Positions 17,780 to 30,800 of a stretch of 64,000 bases of DNA are shown in pieces; the first letter of the stretch is position 1; each line of letters opens with the position of its first letter. The notes under the pieces are model-generated. The model ran no database searches. It saw only the letters and a list, made by a program, of their open reading frames with translations, and was not told the origin of the DNA. The DNA is from Paulinella micropora (Eukaryota; Cercozoa; Imbricatea; Euglyphida; Paulinellidae): positions 1 to 64,000 of the forward strand of contig WBZZ01006928.1 in NCBI GenBank assembly GCA_019918135.1. The letters are read 5' to 3'. Position numbers and translations under genes: made by a program.

Positions 17780-18080
17780 TGAATGCCACTTTTCCCCTTT
17801 CGGGCCGGCCGTGCAACCAATGCCACTTTGCGGTTGTGGAAAAAGTTGTGGTTGTGGATAAAGTTGTGCTTGTGGATAGCAGATGCCACTTTTCCTGCAT
17901 CGGGCCGGCCGTGCAATAATTGCCGATTTTGCGTGGAAATGCCATTTTGCGTAGTCCGGGCCGGCCGTGCAACCATTGCCATTTTGCAGGTACAAAATGG
18001 CAATGGTTACCAGGCCGGTCCGCAGGGTACAAAAAGGCAATTCTTACCTGGTCGGGCCGCAAGGGACAAAATGGCATTTG
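17780..18080. repeat. interspersed GGGCCGGCCGTGCAA repeats
   Basis: The palindromic core GGGCCGGCC with GTGCAA recurs at about 17810, 17901 and 17959, each followed by ATTGCC or AATGCC and a T-rich stretch. Three GTTGTGG/CTTGTGGAT copies lie between the first two. A self-complementary end (GCCATTTTGC...ACAAAATGGC) near 17978-18002 can form a hairpin. Confidence 0.55.
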
Positions 18081-18119
18081 TTCTATCAGGCCTATCGATA
18101 ATATATTAGAATAACCGGT

Positions 18120-18165
18120 CTATTGATTGATAAAAAAAAGTAGTTTTTTTTATCAATCAATTAAT

Positions 18166-18217
<52 letters not shown>

Positions 18218-18220
18218 CAT
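18120..18220. repeat. inverted T-run and (AT)n(GT)n microsatellite
   Basis: TTGATTGATAAAAAAAAGT is followed by its inverse (TTTTTTTATCAATCAA), then an AT repeat (about 18165-18186) and a GT repeat (about 18187-18215). Confidence 0.7.
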
Positions 18221-18399
18221 GTGCGCGTACACGTCTGTATTCACACCTACATAAACCTATGCAGAGTCATGTTAGCTGTCATCTCCATCTTGTTTAATTG
18301 TAACTCCTCTCACCCCTTTCTTTATCACTCCCTTCCTTGCTTTGAAATCATCAAAATATTGTATACTTCTTTGCTTATATATTATTCTTGTTAATTTCA

Positions 18400-18520
18400 G
18401 GGGGAGAGATGTAGACATAGGCATAGGACGGTACGGTCGTGAGCGTCAGGGGGAGAGCGATAATAGTTATAGTAGACGGTACGGTCGTAAGCATCAGGGG
18501 GAGAGCGATAATAGGTAAGA
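18400..18520. repeat. ~56-bp tandem repeat with CAGGGGGAGAG
   Basis: ACGGTACGGTCGTRAGCRTCAGGGGGAGAG occurs twice (about 18428 and 18478), with a third partial copy of CAGGGGGAGAG at about 18399. GGGGGAG recurs elsewhere in the AT-rich stretch. Confidence 0.5.
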
Positions 18521-21500
18521 GGTAGCATAGAGTAAGCTGATAATTGCTGTTGCTAGTTTGGTTACTGATGTATTTATTCTACCTGTCTACCTTGATGCAT
18601 GTGTCACATACGTATCCGTGTGAGTACTAGTCTTCATATGTATCATTGTATGTCTTTGACCTTTCCTTGTGTTCATTTGACGGGCCCAACCTATGTTGCC
18701 CCTGTCTTCTGAACACATTGTATGAGTGCCGTCGTGTATGGTTGAATGTTGCGAATAATCAATTCATGACCTATATGAGTGTGTCTTAACATGTTCATTC
18801 ATTATACCATCTTTCTGTTAACTTACCTACATATTTGGTCCGACTTGTGTTATCCGTCCACTCATCACCATCGTAAAACTGCTATTGACATGTTCTACCT
18901 GTGTTTGTCACTGATCTAGCAGACTTCGTAATACATACCCCTCTATGATATGGTATTCATGTGTGCTGCCATGCGCATCGTCCCATGTCAAGGTTGTATA
19001 TGTAGTGTATGATATTGTGAGGGAAGCATAAGCGTATAATACGGTACAGTTAGGCGAAGGTGCGATGCCTGATCGCGATTATGATAGTAGGGTAGGGTAG
19101 CAGGTCGCTTTAGACTTGCGTAGAAGGACATAAGAGAGAATATTGTTCCTACGTATACTAGTAATACTATCTCCTTCTTGTAACCTTCTTACCTGCTTAC
19201 AGTTCCCTGTCCCTCCTACTCTACCAACTTCCACCTTTTGTCTGGATTCCACCTCTATCTCTGTCTCACCCACTCAAGTGTGTATACATTGACCCGTAAT
19301 CACTGCAATCGCATAGTACCTATCTTTCTGCGTGCTAATGATTGATCTGTTTGTCGAGTGATTCGTGTTGACGCATATCCATGAGTGTTTGCTTTTTCCT
19401 TACATTGACTTATGTGGCAATCACAGTGTGGATTTTGGGGCATTTATTTCTTTCTATCGAATAGTGCTGTATTTGTAACTGTATGTATCTTTTGCATGCA
19501 TTTATTTTGAGACCCTAGCACTAATACATGCGTGTAGATGTGTATATAAATAGTATCCCTTACGTACTAATGGCATGTGTGTCCATATGTATATATGGAC
19601 GATATACATATATATATATATATATATATACATACATATATACATATATATATATAAGCCTTAGGTCGTAGGTCGTATTTATGTCTGCACTACATGTCAT
19701 ATATAACATGTTTGTGATACGACTATGCCTGATAGTATACATCATAACCAGTGTCTGTATCATGGTCATGTACATGAGCTTCCCTTTCCTTAGGTTATGG
19801 ACGGACATGCTATATATATATATATATCATCACCACCACTGTTGTCGTAGGTTAAGGGGGAGACGGTTTATATATATGAGACGGTTTATATATATATATA
19901 TGTATATATTTATATACATATTTATATACATATATATATACATATATATATATAATATATATGTATATATATACATATATAGTATATGACTTGTGCATTC
20001 CTGCAGGGATATGACTAGGATATGGCAGGGTATTATCAGACTTTATGGCATATTTATATCTATATACATATTAAATGCATCTATATATACATATTTCCAA
20101 AGAAAGGCAATTTACGGGGAAAATATCATGAAAGTCCGGAAGATTATGAAGGTGTCTAGGTCACACGGCGGCGACTGCGACTGTAGGTGCTACTCAGGTA
20201 GGTATAGGTACACCGTCTCACATCTAGCGATTCGCTAATACTTTCATGTTTTCATCCTTTTTCCTTATTGCTTTCTGGCCTATCATATATGCTTTCACAT
20301 ATTTGATAAATGACATAAACATTCGATATGTCCATGCTTGCTTCGTCGATTTGTCGTTGCTTTACGCATCTATTGACAGGTGCGATCGTGGTCAAGAACG
20401 GGACAGCCAAGACTTCAAGATCATTTCCGCAGTAGGTTCGGGATTTGCGTATTTCCGGGTTGTGCGCGGTGTTTTGCAAATTATCGGGTCTGTTTCCGAG
20501 GTCTGCTTTGTATTGTTGTCCTTCGTGTCCACCGCATTTATATATCTTGTCTGTTTATTGTGATATATATAATATATGTTGATGCTGTATTTGCCTTTTG
20601 TTATAACGTCGTCTTAATTGTTCATCTGTTGTGCCGTATTCCACACATATATTGAACAGGTGCGGGGTTCAGGGGGAGATCAACCTGCACTTCGATACAT
20701 ACTCGCTTGTGCGCTTACTCCTTTCTGTTTCTTTATATGTGTGTTTGTCTGACCAACTTGTTACGCTTATACATTACTAACATAGATTATCTATATATTA
20801 TACATGGTACACATTTATCATATTCTTTTTCTATATATCTGTATATACATGATGAGTTAGTGTAGGTTGTAGACGGTTCATCTTGGGATGGGTCATCTTC
20901 GGGATAGTTTCGAGTAGACTTATGTTACGTTAATTGTATGTTAAGAGAGAGGTGAATGTCTTCTTCACTTATGTGTTGGGGTTACATTCACTTATCCCTT
21001 CATACTAATTAATGAAATATTCACATCGCTATTTAACACGTCTACTACTTTATTTACTCACATGTATATATTTCACACATTTTCTTTTGCATATTACTAA
21101 GAACTACACGTGTTTGCTTATGGATTGCATGCGTACTTCGATATGTCGAGTTCATCTTGATATATCAAACTCAATTGCGCCTACGCAATCACGATGTATT
21201 TCTTATACATGCTCATACTAGTATAAACATCATCAGTATCGTTGATCATCATATATTCATTGGTCCGCGTTACGTAACTCATAGTTGTGTATAGTCATGC
21301 GTTCGTATACTGACTTTATGATTTCCACCTTACTACATAGTTGATGTCTTATATGTGTTGTCGGATAGTCTATATCATCGCGAGATAGTCATTAACGCTA
21401 GATTGTGAGCGAAGGCTCGGATTTTGATAAGATTTCATTTTCTTATCAACGCCCAACCGTGCCTGAAGGAAGCGATGGGGGATAATGCATAAGTCCTTAG

Positions 21501-21830
21501 TTATCGCCTGTCTTTGCGGTGCAGACCATGTCGTGTGCGAAACTATGACTGAATGTTTTACCTCCGCCTTCAGCACTTAAGTCTCTATCACTGGTGGCCG
21601 GGGCAGTGACTGAGCAAGTTGACTTTCTGGGAGTATTAGTCTAATTGTCTAGTGCCGGAAGGCAGCAACAGTGCATTATCCATATATAGTCTATTTTGAG
21701 GTCCTAGAGTAGAGTCACTCCTCAGACATAGTTTTTATTTACATACATACATTAATTCTTTTTCGTACTTAATACTCCTTTTGAGATCAGCAATAATTAA
21801 GTTGCTTGCAAGTTAATTATTTTGATCTAG

Positions 21831-21845
21831 GGGGAGTGTTAGACT
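21831..21845 (+). promoter_or_regulatory. possible polypurine tract and LTR edge
   Basis: AGGGGGAG directly followed by TGTTAGACTAA has the form of a copia-type polypurine tract plus LTR start. No matching second LTR or coding region was found nearby, so this may be a decayed solo end or coincidence. Confidence 0.25.
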
Positions 21846-24744
21846 AATAGGTTGTATTAATACGGTAACGGACTGATTCAGTATGACCCGGCCGGTCTGT
21901 AGGATGCGTGTCGGTAGAGCCATCCTTCTTTTGTCGGTTCTAATCAAAAGATATTATTTAATGTAAGCCGGGGTATTTATCCTTCCAATTCCACAGCACT
22001 CTGAAAATAATCTAATTTTCCTCCTCCACAAAGAGAGGAAACTAGTACGGCGGAAAATGTAGGAGACTGTCAGAGCCAAGCAAGAAAAAGGGAAAATATG
22101 CATTTCGCAGTGTCACCGCTAACGATAATATTATACTGCTTAAAAAAGTAGTACCTGTTATGAATCGTAATATTATCGTTTTCAACCTGCTAAAAATATA
22201 TAAATAAAAACAGATATAACCATCTTAAAGAGATATAGCTCTTCTATACATCACTGTGTATAGATGTATAAGAAAAAGTTCGCATATTTATCTATCTGCG
22301 CCTACAATCCCGCCTCCCCGTCTTATACTGGAACTGTATAAATAGGGGTAGATTGGTAAATATCTGAAAATGAGAACGCACTTTCCTGGTCTGCTTCCTC
22401 ATGAGTGATCGGCTCCTGTGAAGACAACCCATTGAGTAGCTTGAGTGACCGCTAAGTTTTTGCTCTTCACCGTTGTACGTCCGGTGCTTACAAAATGCAA
22501 ATTTGAGTTTGAATATTTTCTAGTTCAAATTTGAATTTGAATTTTGAACTATCTCCTCCCCCTTTTCTGTGACGATCTGCCATAGACGTACAACTGTCTA
22601 ATCATGTCGCAGTCACACCATCCCTTCGCAGTCTTAAATATCTGTGATCTAAAAATTACTGAGCGGTCTGCATCTGATTTGAAGCAGATCTCCTAGCAAT
22701 TCTAAGGTTTCTCGTCCCTAGCATATGTCTCGGCCCTAATCCGTCCGAAGGATCTGTGATCCCGAGAATACAGGGATGCATTAGTCTCAATTGTTCAATA
22801 CCCCCGTGCATCCTCGTCCATCATAGGGATGAACTGGCGCTATGCCAGTGTCAAGTGTGCCGTTGGCTTATTCGGCGTTGTTTGTTTAGTTTTGATGTCT
22901 GCAGACACTTTCTTATTACCACCCGGCAAGTATCTACTTCACTGTGGCGAAGGTAGAAGTGTCTAAGAATATATATACAACCCATTGGCTGGGTCTCAAA
23001 ACGTGTCTATGCTTATTCGTCTAAGCATGCTTGCAGACACCTGCTTGAGACTAATCAGATTATTTGTTTTGTGAAAGAGTTATGAGGGAGCTGTGTTGGA
23101 GTATTTGTTTTCGTCTGACGTCCCCGTGTGAGACATGTTAGTGAAAATTCACTCTGTTGCATGTGTGGCAAAGCAGAAAGAAATCACGCTAGTGATGTGG
23201 ACTCTAAATGTAATGCCCCCAACGATAGCTCATAAAAAATTCTTTAATACAACCAAACACAGTCCTCAAGAATGAGAATGATGTCTCGTTGTATTAGCTC
23301 AGTGAAGCTGAAAAAGGGAAACTGCAACAGACCAGGAATAAAATGACATCAGGTCAAATCCTGACAAATAATACTGAAAAACAAGCTGGTGCACCTGTCA
23401 CCAGGAAAAGGTACTTTTTACAGGCTATTCGGGGGGTGATGCCTACAGATGATATTGCTTGCCCTTTCCCACAAATGAATGTTGAACAGATGTTATGGCG
23501 ACTACCTGTGCAAGCCTGCTACTGCTCAACGATATGTCAAGAAAGCCCCGCCAGCGCCTACCTGCCCCCTACCTGCTTTGCCGAGACTGCCTCCTCCCCT
23601 ACCTGTCTCGCCTCCGCCTCCACTACCAGCTCTGAAGTCTGGAGTATCGCCTTGCCTGGAGTCTGGAGCAGCAAGATAGACACGAAATGGAATTCGGTTT
23701 CTTCGATTCTGTCTTGGGCGACCGACGTGCCCCTTTGGGACTTCAACCTGAGCTCCCTCGTGCCCTTCGGGAGCAAACTTCAACGATAAGAGAAATCGAT
23801 AGGCAGGAAAATAGTTTTCGATTTAGTAAAGATAAAGGGGAGGAGAGAGTGAGATATGAAGAGACAGACTCTCATAGCACAACGACAGACAGACAGTGTC
23901 ACAATACAGAATAGGATCTCAGACAAAGAGGACTGAGACAGAAACACTCACAGAGTCACGAGAGTTTGACAGACAGAATGAGTTTAGAAATTTCGTACAA
24001 ACGAAAGGGAAAAGTGAGAAAAGTGTAAAGACACACACTCACACACGCATGCAAGGAGTAGCAGACTCACAAGAAAGAAATAAGAGTGAAAGAGTGCAAT
24101 ATAGACAGATAGAGAGAAAAACAAACACAGACAGCAGTACATACCAGACATCAACAACATGCATAAATTGTGTCTCATTTCCACAAACACATGCTCATCT
24201 GTGTATACATGCATTACAAAGCATTTTTGTGTGTTGTCTGATGAATGTGCAACATCAAATGTGTGTTTGTTGCATCAAACGTCGTTGTGTTGTGCACACA
24301 CGAACATTTTTTCTGGTCTGTGGTGTGAAATGAATGATGTGCCTGACATAGTGTCATTTTCACGTGAACTTTTTCCACATACGCTCTGTCATCATGTCTT
24401 CAAGCATTTGTCTGTTATTCATGCTTATGTTAACACAATCAAAACATGTTATTTGTGTAGTTTGGATTGTTTTTCATTGTTGTTCACTTATGTTTCGTCA
24501 AAATGTGACAACATCATGATAAAGAGAGAAATGTATGTACAGACATACCTACCTATCTATGGTTTCCTCTCTCTTTTCACCTTCTATTTAGATAGAGTGG
24601 TGACGTCGCCTCCTCTGGCCACTCAGTATGTCAACCCCATCGTTTTCCATCTCTTTTGGGCTTCCTTCTCTGGGACCCTGGTACGACTACTGCTACTGCT
24701 ATCTATGGGGAAGTTGGCCTGGCGACGTTCACCGTCTTGGCCTT

Positions 24745-24985
24745 CGTGTTTGTGTGTTTGTCCTTAAAACACACATTAACAGGGAAGCATTTGTTCTCTT
24801 TGTTCCCTTTGTGCTCCTGCTCTCCAACATTTCTGTTTTTCGTTGCAGTTGCGAGCATGCAGCCTTCGGTCTTCGACTTGGTCTGTGTGTCAGAAACACA
24901 GAACGGAACAGGGAAGTCTTTTTGTTCCCCTGTGCTCCCTTTTGCTTCCGAACTCAATGTTCTTCTTCTTTGCAGCTCGTGTGAC
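24745..24985. repeat. imperfect ~120-bp tandem duplication ending in TTGCAG
   Basis: Two copies share CTTCG...GTCTGTGTG, AACAGGGAAG, TTCCC...TGTGCTCC and end in a T-rich stretch plus TTGCAG (about 24852 and 24975). The ends resemble 3' splice sites, but no flanking exons are evident. Confidence 0.45.
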
Positions 24986-27730
24986 AAGCTGCGTGACTTT
25001 GGGCTTCGTATGACTTGCAACTGACATTCATCATCCTGACTTTTTCGACTTTGGCCTTCGGCTGGACAACATCGACGACAGGGACAAGTTTGGCCCCCCC
25101 CCCCCTCACTAATGTTTCTTTTTATTTGATCTCTTTCGTATAATATTAGTAGCAGCAACGGATACTAAGCATAAAATCATGCAATTGTGTTGCTTTCTTT
25201 GGCTAATCTGAATGCTTTAAGGCACTTCGCTGCCTGATCCGTACTTATTACTACATCTTGCGTAATATGACGATGGGGGGGGAGAGGGACATTGACATTT
25301 TCTTTTCACTTACTTTCTTCATTTTTTTTTCTTTCGACTTATTTTCACATATCGAAACGAGGAGGCGTTCTGTTGCAAACGGGCTCATGACATTTGTCTT
25401 CTGCTCAACTTCCTTACTCTTTCTTTCTGTACCGACTTCGGGGGAAGCGTCTATTTTTGAATGATGACGATGACTTTTCTTTCTATTTTTTATTCAATTC
25501 CATTTTTGTTATTTCAGCAAGTTTGAAAACATTGGCTGTGGCTTGTATTGGCGTTAGTTTTTCTCTTTTCGTTTTTCTCTTCAGCCACGTACTGACCTTT
25601 CCGTAGTCAACGTCTTTAGCAAAGTCCTGCATGACTATAAACTGACCCAACATTTTCAGAACAGTCCTGCATGACTCAGATCTGACAACGTTGACGCAAA
25701 GCCAAGTCTATTTCCTTATTGTATTTCGGCCCATTCGTCCTTCGATGTTGCTTTGTATCATCCTCTTTTCTTAAGATGTTGCCCGACTTTGGCCCACCGA
25801 ACTTATTTCATCTATCCACTGGTCGGCCCTGTCCATTGACTTTCGGACCTGCCCAACGATTTTCCGATCCCTGCCCTACTTTCGCTTTGTTTGCGTCTCT
25901 AACTGGACCTGCCAACTATTTCGGCACTCCCTTCTATTACTAACGACGCAACTCTCGCGAACTGTCGGCTGTGACTTCTATATTTTTCGGCTACGTTTAT
26001 TCTTTAGTGCGCTTTTGGACATTCTTTAAGACCTTGTGGCCCCTTCTGGCCCTCACTTCTTCCCGAACATGGAGATTGGATTTAACGTTTTCGATTTTTT
26101 TTCTCCAGTTCCTAATCAGGACCTTTATTGCCTGATGCAATGCAATTTGTTTTTAGACCCATGACTCTGTCTTCGTACTTAGCTTGGTATAGTTATAGTT
26201 TGCTTATATGTTATACTATTATACCATGAACATGTTCTTCTTTATTTTTATCAATTCGTTTGCATTTCTTTTGCATTTGTTTGCGTATGTTGACTTACGT
26301 CTGTAAGCTGTGACCGAACTCATAAACATACTGTTGTTTCATAAGTTCTTTGCATATTGCTTTACGTAAATTATGTTTCATATGTGCTGATCATATTTAC
26401 CCCGATTTATTTGCAAAACATATTTACGATCTATTGCATATTTGCCTTACATCATATATGTTTTTCATTTGAACGCATTTCATACGAATATGCTAATTGG
26501 GGGGAGATTAAAGTTTTTCTGCTTTATGCGGATATTGAGTTCGGGGGGAGTATTACACGAATATATCTATTCATATGTTGTATGTTGTGCCTACATGTCA
26601 TACCAGTGGAACTCTAATATCCGCATGTATTGCCATTTACCTAATACGGATACATTTACCAATTCCATATTGTTTTAGTACATTGCCTTACTAATGCCAA
26701 TATATTCCGGTAACTCTATAATAATCTTGATATTTTCCTCCAGTGTCCTACTTTACAGTGTTCTACTTTCACTGGACTACTTTACATATATTCTAGTCAA
26801 CCTGACCAATATAGTTCAGTTTCCTACTTTACTTCGACATCAGAAGTCGATAGTCATTAAATACTGTTAATGGAACCTATCTAGTTCCCTGAATCTGTAT
26901 TAAGTGATTCCGGATTAACCAACCGATCGTAGACTCTGCGGTTATAAACCGGCAAACTATTCACAAGGGCTATCTGATAGATGCGACCCTTATCTGTCTT
27001 CGCATTGTGTTGTTTTATCGCCGAATGCATCGAATGCATGGTGTGTGGTGTCATGGTTACATAACTGTGCCTAGCATGCATGTCGTCCATCGTTATGATT
27101 GTTTGGTCATAAATGGTCAGAGTTGACTTGCTTTCAATTGTCTTTACCTATGTCCTGACGAGATGTCGTGTAAATTGTGTGTGTGACTGCATGAATGGGT
27201 TTGGATAGAGTTCCATTTTCTCTTTTCATCCAGTATGCCTGTATGACTGGTACGACTTGTCTTAGTTTGAACTACGTGTTGACCAAACGCATGACATGTA
27301 ATTTGATATGTGCTATGAGGAGGCGGCGAGAGTGAGGACAGAGATGAGGTAGAGGAGTAACAGTACAGAGATAGTAGGCTAAGTTAGCACAGCGAGTGAG
27401 TGATTGGTCACGGTCGCTAGAAGAGTGCCGCTTGAGAGACTTTGGCATTAATCAGTGCGGCTAAGAGTGTGTGAGGTGCTGCATAAGCTGAAAGGATTAG
27501 TGTCTCATGAGCGAGAATGATGAGCGCTTTGATGTTGTGTTTGTGCCATGCGTGTGCACGCTTGCGTGTTGAGTGGTGGACATGTGATGGGGCGTGTGAC
27601 AGGACTCTTGAAGGCATGCATGATCCATGTCGTTGCCCGCTTGTGTGTTGTGCTGTTGATGTTTGAATCAGTTGTGCGTGGGTGGCATGAGTTTGATTCG
27701 TGTCCACTATGTTCACTTTTGTGATACTAT

Positions 27731-27935
27731 GTCGTGTTCCACGTGTGTTGCGTTTGCGTATAGCATGTGTGAGGGTAAAGCGATACATACTGTGTGCGTG
27801 TATCGTGAGCGACATGTTGTCGACGGAGAGAGTCAGAATGTTGTGTTCCATGTGTATTATGTTTGCGTATGACATGTGTGAGGGTAAAGCGATATATACT
27901 GTGTGCGTGTGTCGTGAGCGACATTTAACTCTGTG
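27731..27935. repeat. 111-bp tandem duplication
   Basis: GTGTTCCAYGTGT...GTGAGGGTAAAGCGATAYATACTGTGTGCGTG occurs at 27731 and again at 27842 with few differences. Confidence 0.65.
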
Positions 27936-28141
27936 ATTATTCATTTTGTTTGTGAGTCGATGTTATGATTTCTCGGTACGAAGATGGCGGAAAGAGTAAT
28001 CGTTGTCATGTTGCGCACAGAGAGTTGCGTAGAGTGTATGACAGTTCCGCGTTGACGTGTCACGTAAATCTAGTGAGAGTGTGTGGGGGCCGTAGTGTTC
28101 TCATGCCATTTCTGTTCTTTTATAGGCAGACGCGAGGTAGT

Positions 28142-28592
28142 TGTTGTAGCCATTCTCCTCCGGAACGCTATCAATAATCCTCTCTAGATTACCCTTCGAA
28201 TAAATGTCGAAACGAATTTAATGGGAACAAACTCTTGACTAAAGTTGTAACAAATCATATGCTTTGATCATGTGATTTGTCACGTGAAAGGAATTTCTAG
28301 AACTCTAACAAATGACTGTATTCAGTGTCTATAAATGACTGTGTCCTGTCATTATTGTCTGACTGCAAAATCACTTCAGCTGTCCGTTTATCTCGCCGAT
28401 AGATATAATCCTATCTACCGTAAATAATGGCAATAAAAGGGAAATCGCTAAATCTCAACGGCATTAATCTACCGGCCGGTCCGGAATAAACTAACGGTGA
28501 AAATGGGGTAATTTCCGATAAATTGTAATTCAGCAATCGAGTCCATGTAGCGGTTAGAGAATAGGATGTAGTATTGTAATATTGAGTCCTAC
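28142..28592 (-). repeat. 3' LTR of the copia element (451 bp)
   Basis: It starts TGTTGTAGCC and ends GTCCTACA on the plus strand, so it is TG...CA on both strands. Its first 198 bases recur at 35313-35510. ACTCCCCCC follows on the internal side. Confidence 0.85.
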
Positions 28593-28600
28593 ACTCCCCC
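28593..28600 (-). other. polypurine tract
   Basis: Minus-strand GGGGGGAG lies directly before the 3' LTR. It is the normal primer site for plus-strand DNA synthesis in LTR elements. Confidence 0.7.
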
Positions 28601-30152
28601 CGAAATCGATTGCCCCGCCCCGATGGGCGGCCTATCTCAAATAAGTACCGATCTATCTATCATTCTTATATAGAGCACTCGCAGACTAGCAGAAGAGAGA
28701 ATTCCTTAGCTTTCATCAAACTCTCATCTGTCTCCTTTGATTGGTGGGATTCCACTATTCTAATTATCGTTCTCATACCTAAATCTATATCAAGCCTCGT
28801 TAAAAAGTCATATGTCGAAAATAAGTACTTCGTCCATCGCGCAGCTTCTCTCTCGAACTCCAATGTCGAACAGTTAACTCATAATCGCATCGAGTTACTC
28901 GAAAACAATTACTTAGAAGTGTTACCTGTGTAGACATTGCTACTGTTGATTGCAGTCTTGAAGACCAATACACCGGTCCCGTTATCATTTGTAGTTCGCC
29001 CGACCTCGATCGATGGGAACTTAAACTTACCCTAAGTCTGCATCTGCGTAAGTGTGTAGGTCAATTGTCCGCCAATCAATATGCGAAGGAATGAATAAGC
29101 CTCTCTGATCCTTGAGGGATCTGTAAATTCGGCTAACCATTCCGTAAGCCACGTCCGGCTCTCTGTGCATGTATATGCACAACCTATTAACAGCATAAGC
29201 CAAATGTGGTTGAGTCTGGGACATCGGCCAAATTAGCTCACCGGCCAATTTTCTCAAGGGCCATTGCCGTATGGAGGCATCAGGGTCTGCTGGCTGCGGC
29301 TCCTGCTCAGTGCACGGTGTTGTCGATGGCTTTGCGTTCTCGAAGCCCCGATCCTGTAGCAATCCCTCTATGTATGCTTGTTGATGGAATTTCAATCAGT
29401 AAACCGTTCTCAAATCGCTTGAATTGCATACCGCAGAGCACCTCTACTTCCCCGTTATCTGTAAAACGAAAGTTGGCCTCCCCTAGCTTCTTCACCAACT
29501 CTTCGTGCTGCCTCTCCTTCGAGCAAAAAGCAAGCATGTCGTCCGTGCGCAACAGCAAAATCCACGGAAGCGACCTCTCGTCGTAGGCTATCGATGGGTG
29601 AAAAGTGCCATCTTCGCCCTTCAAAAGGAAAACACGAGCATCCACATATCCTATGCTACGTAAAAAGCTCGCAATATGGTTATACCATCGTCTTCCCGCC
29701 TGTGGAGAGCCGTATAGTGCCTTTCGAACCCTCCAAATCATGCTCGGTTTCTCCTGCAGCTTGCAATCATCAGGTGGTAATGCATAGCAAATCTCTTGCA
29801 TACTGGCGTGTGAGTATGCTTGGCTGAAATCTATGTGTTTTATGAATGCATTGAGTGCAACCAGCAATGAGCATAGCGTGAGGAGGAAGATGTGTTGTGC
29901 CACAGGTGACGAGGTTTCATAAGGGCTGAAATGTTGAAATGGTATCACCTGGTTCCCGTAAATTACTAACCTCGACTTATACTTTTTCTCACCTGTGGCC
30001 TCGTCTTCCTTTATCGCGTCTACGAAACCTGTACGGATTGGCTTTACTCTGTCTCTCTCTGCATATTGCCACGTAGCACACTCTAGGTATTTCGCGTCGT
30101 ACAGCCCCTGTATTTCTTTCTGTCTAGCCTCCACTACTTGTGGTATTATCAT
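28601..30152 (-). pseudogene. copia reverse transcriptase and RNase H
   Basis: The frame at 29307-30152 carries reverse-transcriptase landmarks: KSRLVIYGNQ, IDFSQAYSHA (catalytic Asp), RVRKALYGSPQAGRRWY, and LLRTDDMLAF, where the usual YVDD is RTDD. After a frameshift near 29385 the region continues with FHQQAYIEGLL and LAYAVNRLCIYMHREP, then YADADLG, the first RNase H Asp motif. Further frameshifts near 29020 and 28850 lead to ITGPVYWSSRLQSTVAMST and an EAARWTKYL segment near the 3' LTR. The pieces together cover a normal copia RT-RNase H length. The enzyme copies element RNA into DNA; this copy cannot do so in a single frame. Confidence 0.8.
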
Positions 30153-30203
30153 CTAAGCTGTTTCTCTTGCTTTCTAAGTACTCTCGTGAATAGACAAACA
30201 TCT

Positions 30204-30764
30204 TCATAACAAACCATCATTCGTGTCTGCCTGAGATACGAACTGTGTTTCATCATCCTCAGCTACCGCCAGTCTGTATGTGTGTGTTGCTGTGTTTGCG
30301 GGGGCTTGTCTTCTATCACTTTTTCCTGTCACTATGTTCCTCTCATCGACATTACCATCGATATCTCTTGGGGCGTTGGGTTTTGGGGGAGAGACATGTT
30401 TCGAATCCACAAGCCGAATCCGTCTAACTGAACTTCGCGATGGTAGTCTGTTTCTGTTTCTGAGCACTACCGGTGTGTCCTCAGCTCGTGCGATGCGTTC
30501 TAGCGCTGGTATGTGTGGTAGTGGTCGTGCTATGCTTCGTGTAGGTGCTGTGTCGTGCTCTACCACTACAATAGATGACTCGTCCTCAACTTCGTCATTT
30601 TCTCTTGTGTCGGTTTGTCGCGGAGTTTCATGGCTTTGAAATTTGTCCACCTCCGTCTGTGGGAAAAATCGATGGGGCTTGCATTTCCCCATGTTCGATG
30701 CTGTCATCGACGTTCCATGGTTGTGGGGTCGTACGTGCAGTGTATCCATGCCTGGTATGATCAA
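30204..30764 (-). pseudogene. copia pol linker between integrase and reverse transcriptase
   Basis: A 186-codon frame is rich in Arg, Pro, Thr, Asp and Glu with short basic and acidic runs, as expected for the poorly conserved linker after the integrase core in copia polyproteins. It is separated from the integrase frame and the RT frame by frame changes near 30790 and 30170. It has no recognisable catalytic motif. Confidence 0.5.
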
Positions 30765-30800
30765 ATCTCACGTTCCTATGTTCCTCTACCTTCTGTTTTT

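Larger units (their letters stand above)
18521..28141. other. AT-rich region without recognised genes
   Basis: No frame on either strand shows domains, long length or coding-like composition; most short frames are Ile/Tyr/Ser/Phe-rich by-products of AT bias. Contents seen are AT microsatellites (about 19600-19660 and 19815-19985), repeated GGGGGAG polypurine sites (19854, 20669, 21831, 26498, 26540), a duplicated 120-base segment (24745-24985) and a 111-base duplication (27731-27935). The stretch may be decayed retroelement sequence or host intergenic DNA. Confidence 0.4.

Noticed and set aside
21831-23060. Second full copia element
   Set aside because: Only a polypurine-like site and TG start were seen; no matching LTR pair or pol sequence could be found.
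18185-26680. Many short plus-strand frames rich in Ile, Tyr, Cys and Phe
   Set aside because: Typical of AT-rich non-coding DNA and microsatellites; none longer than about 200 codons and none with a recognisable motif.
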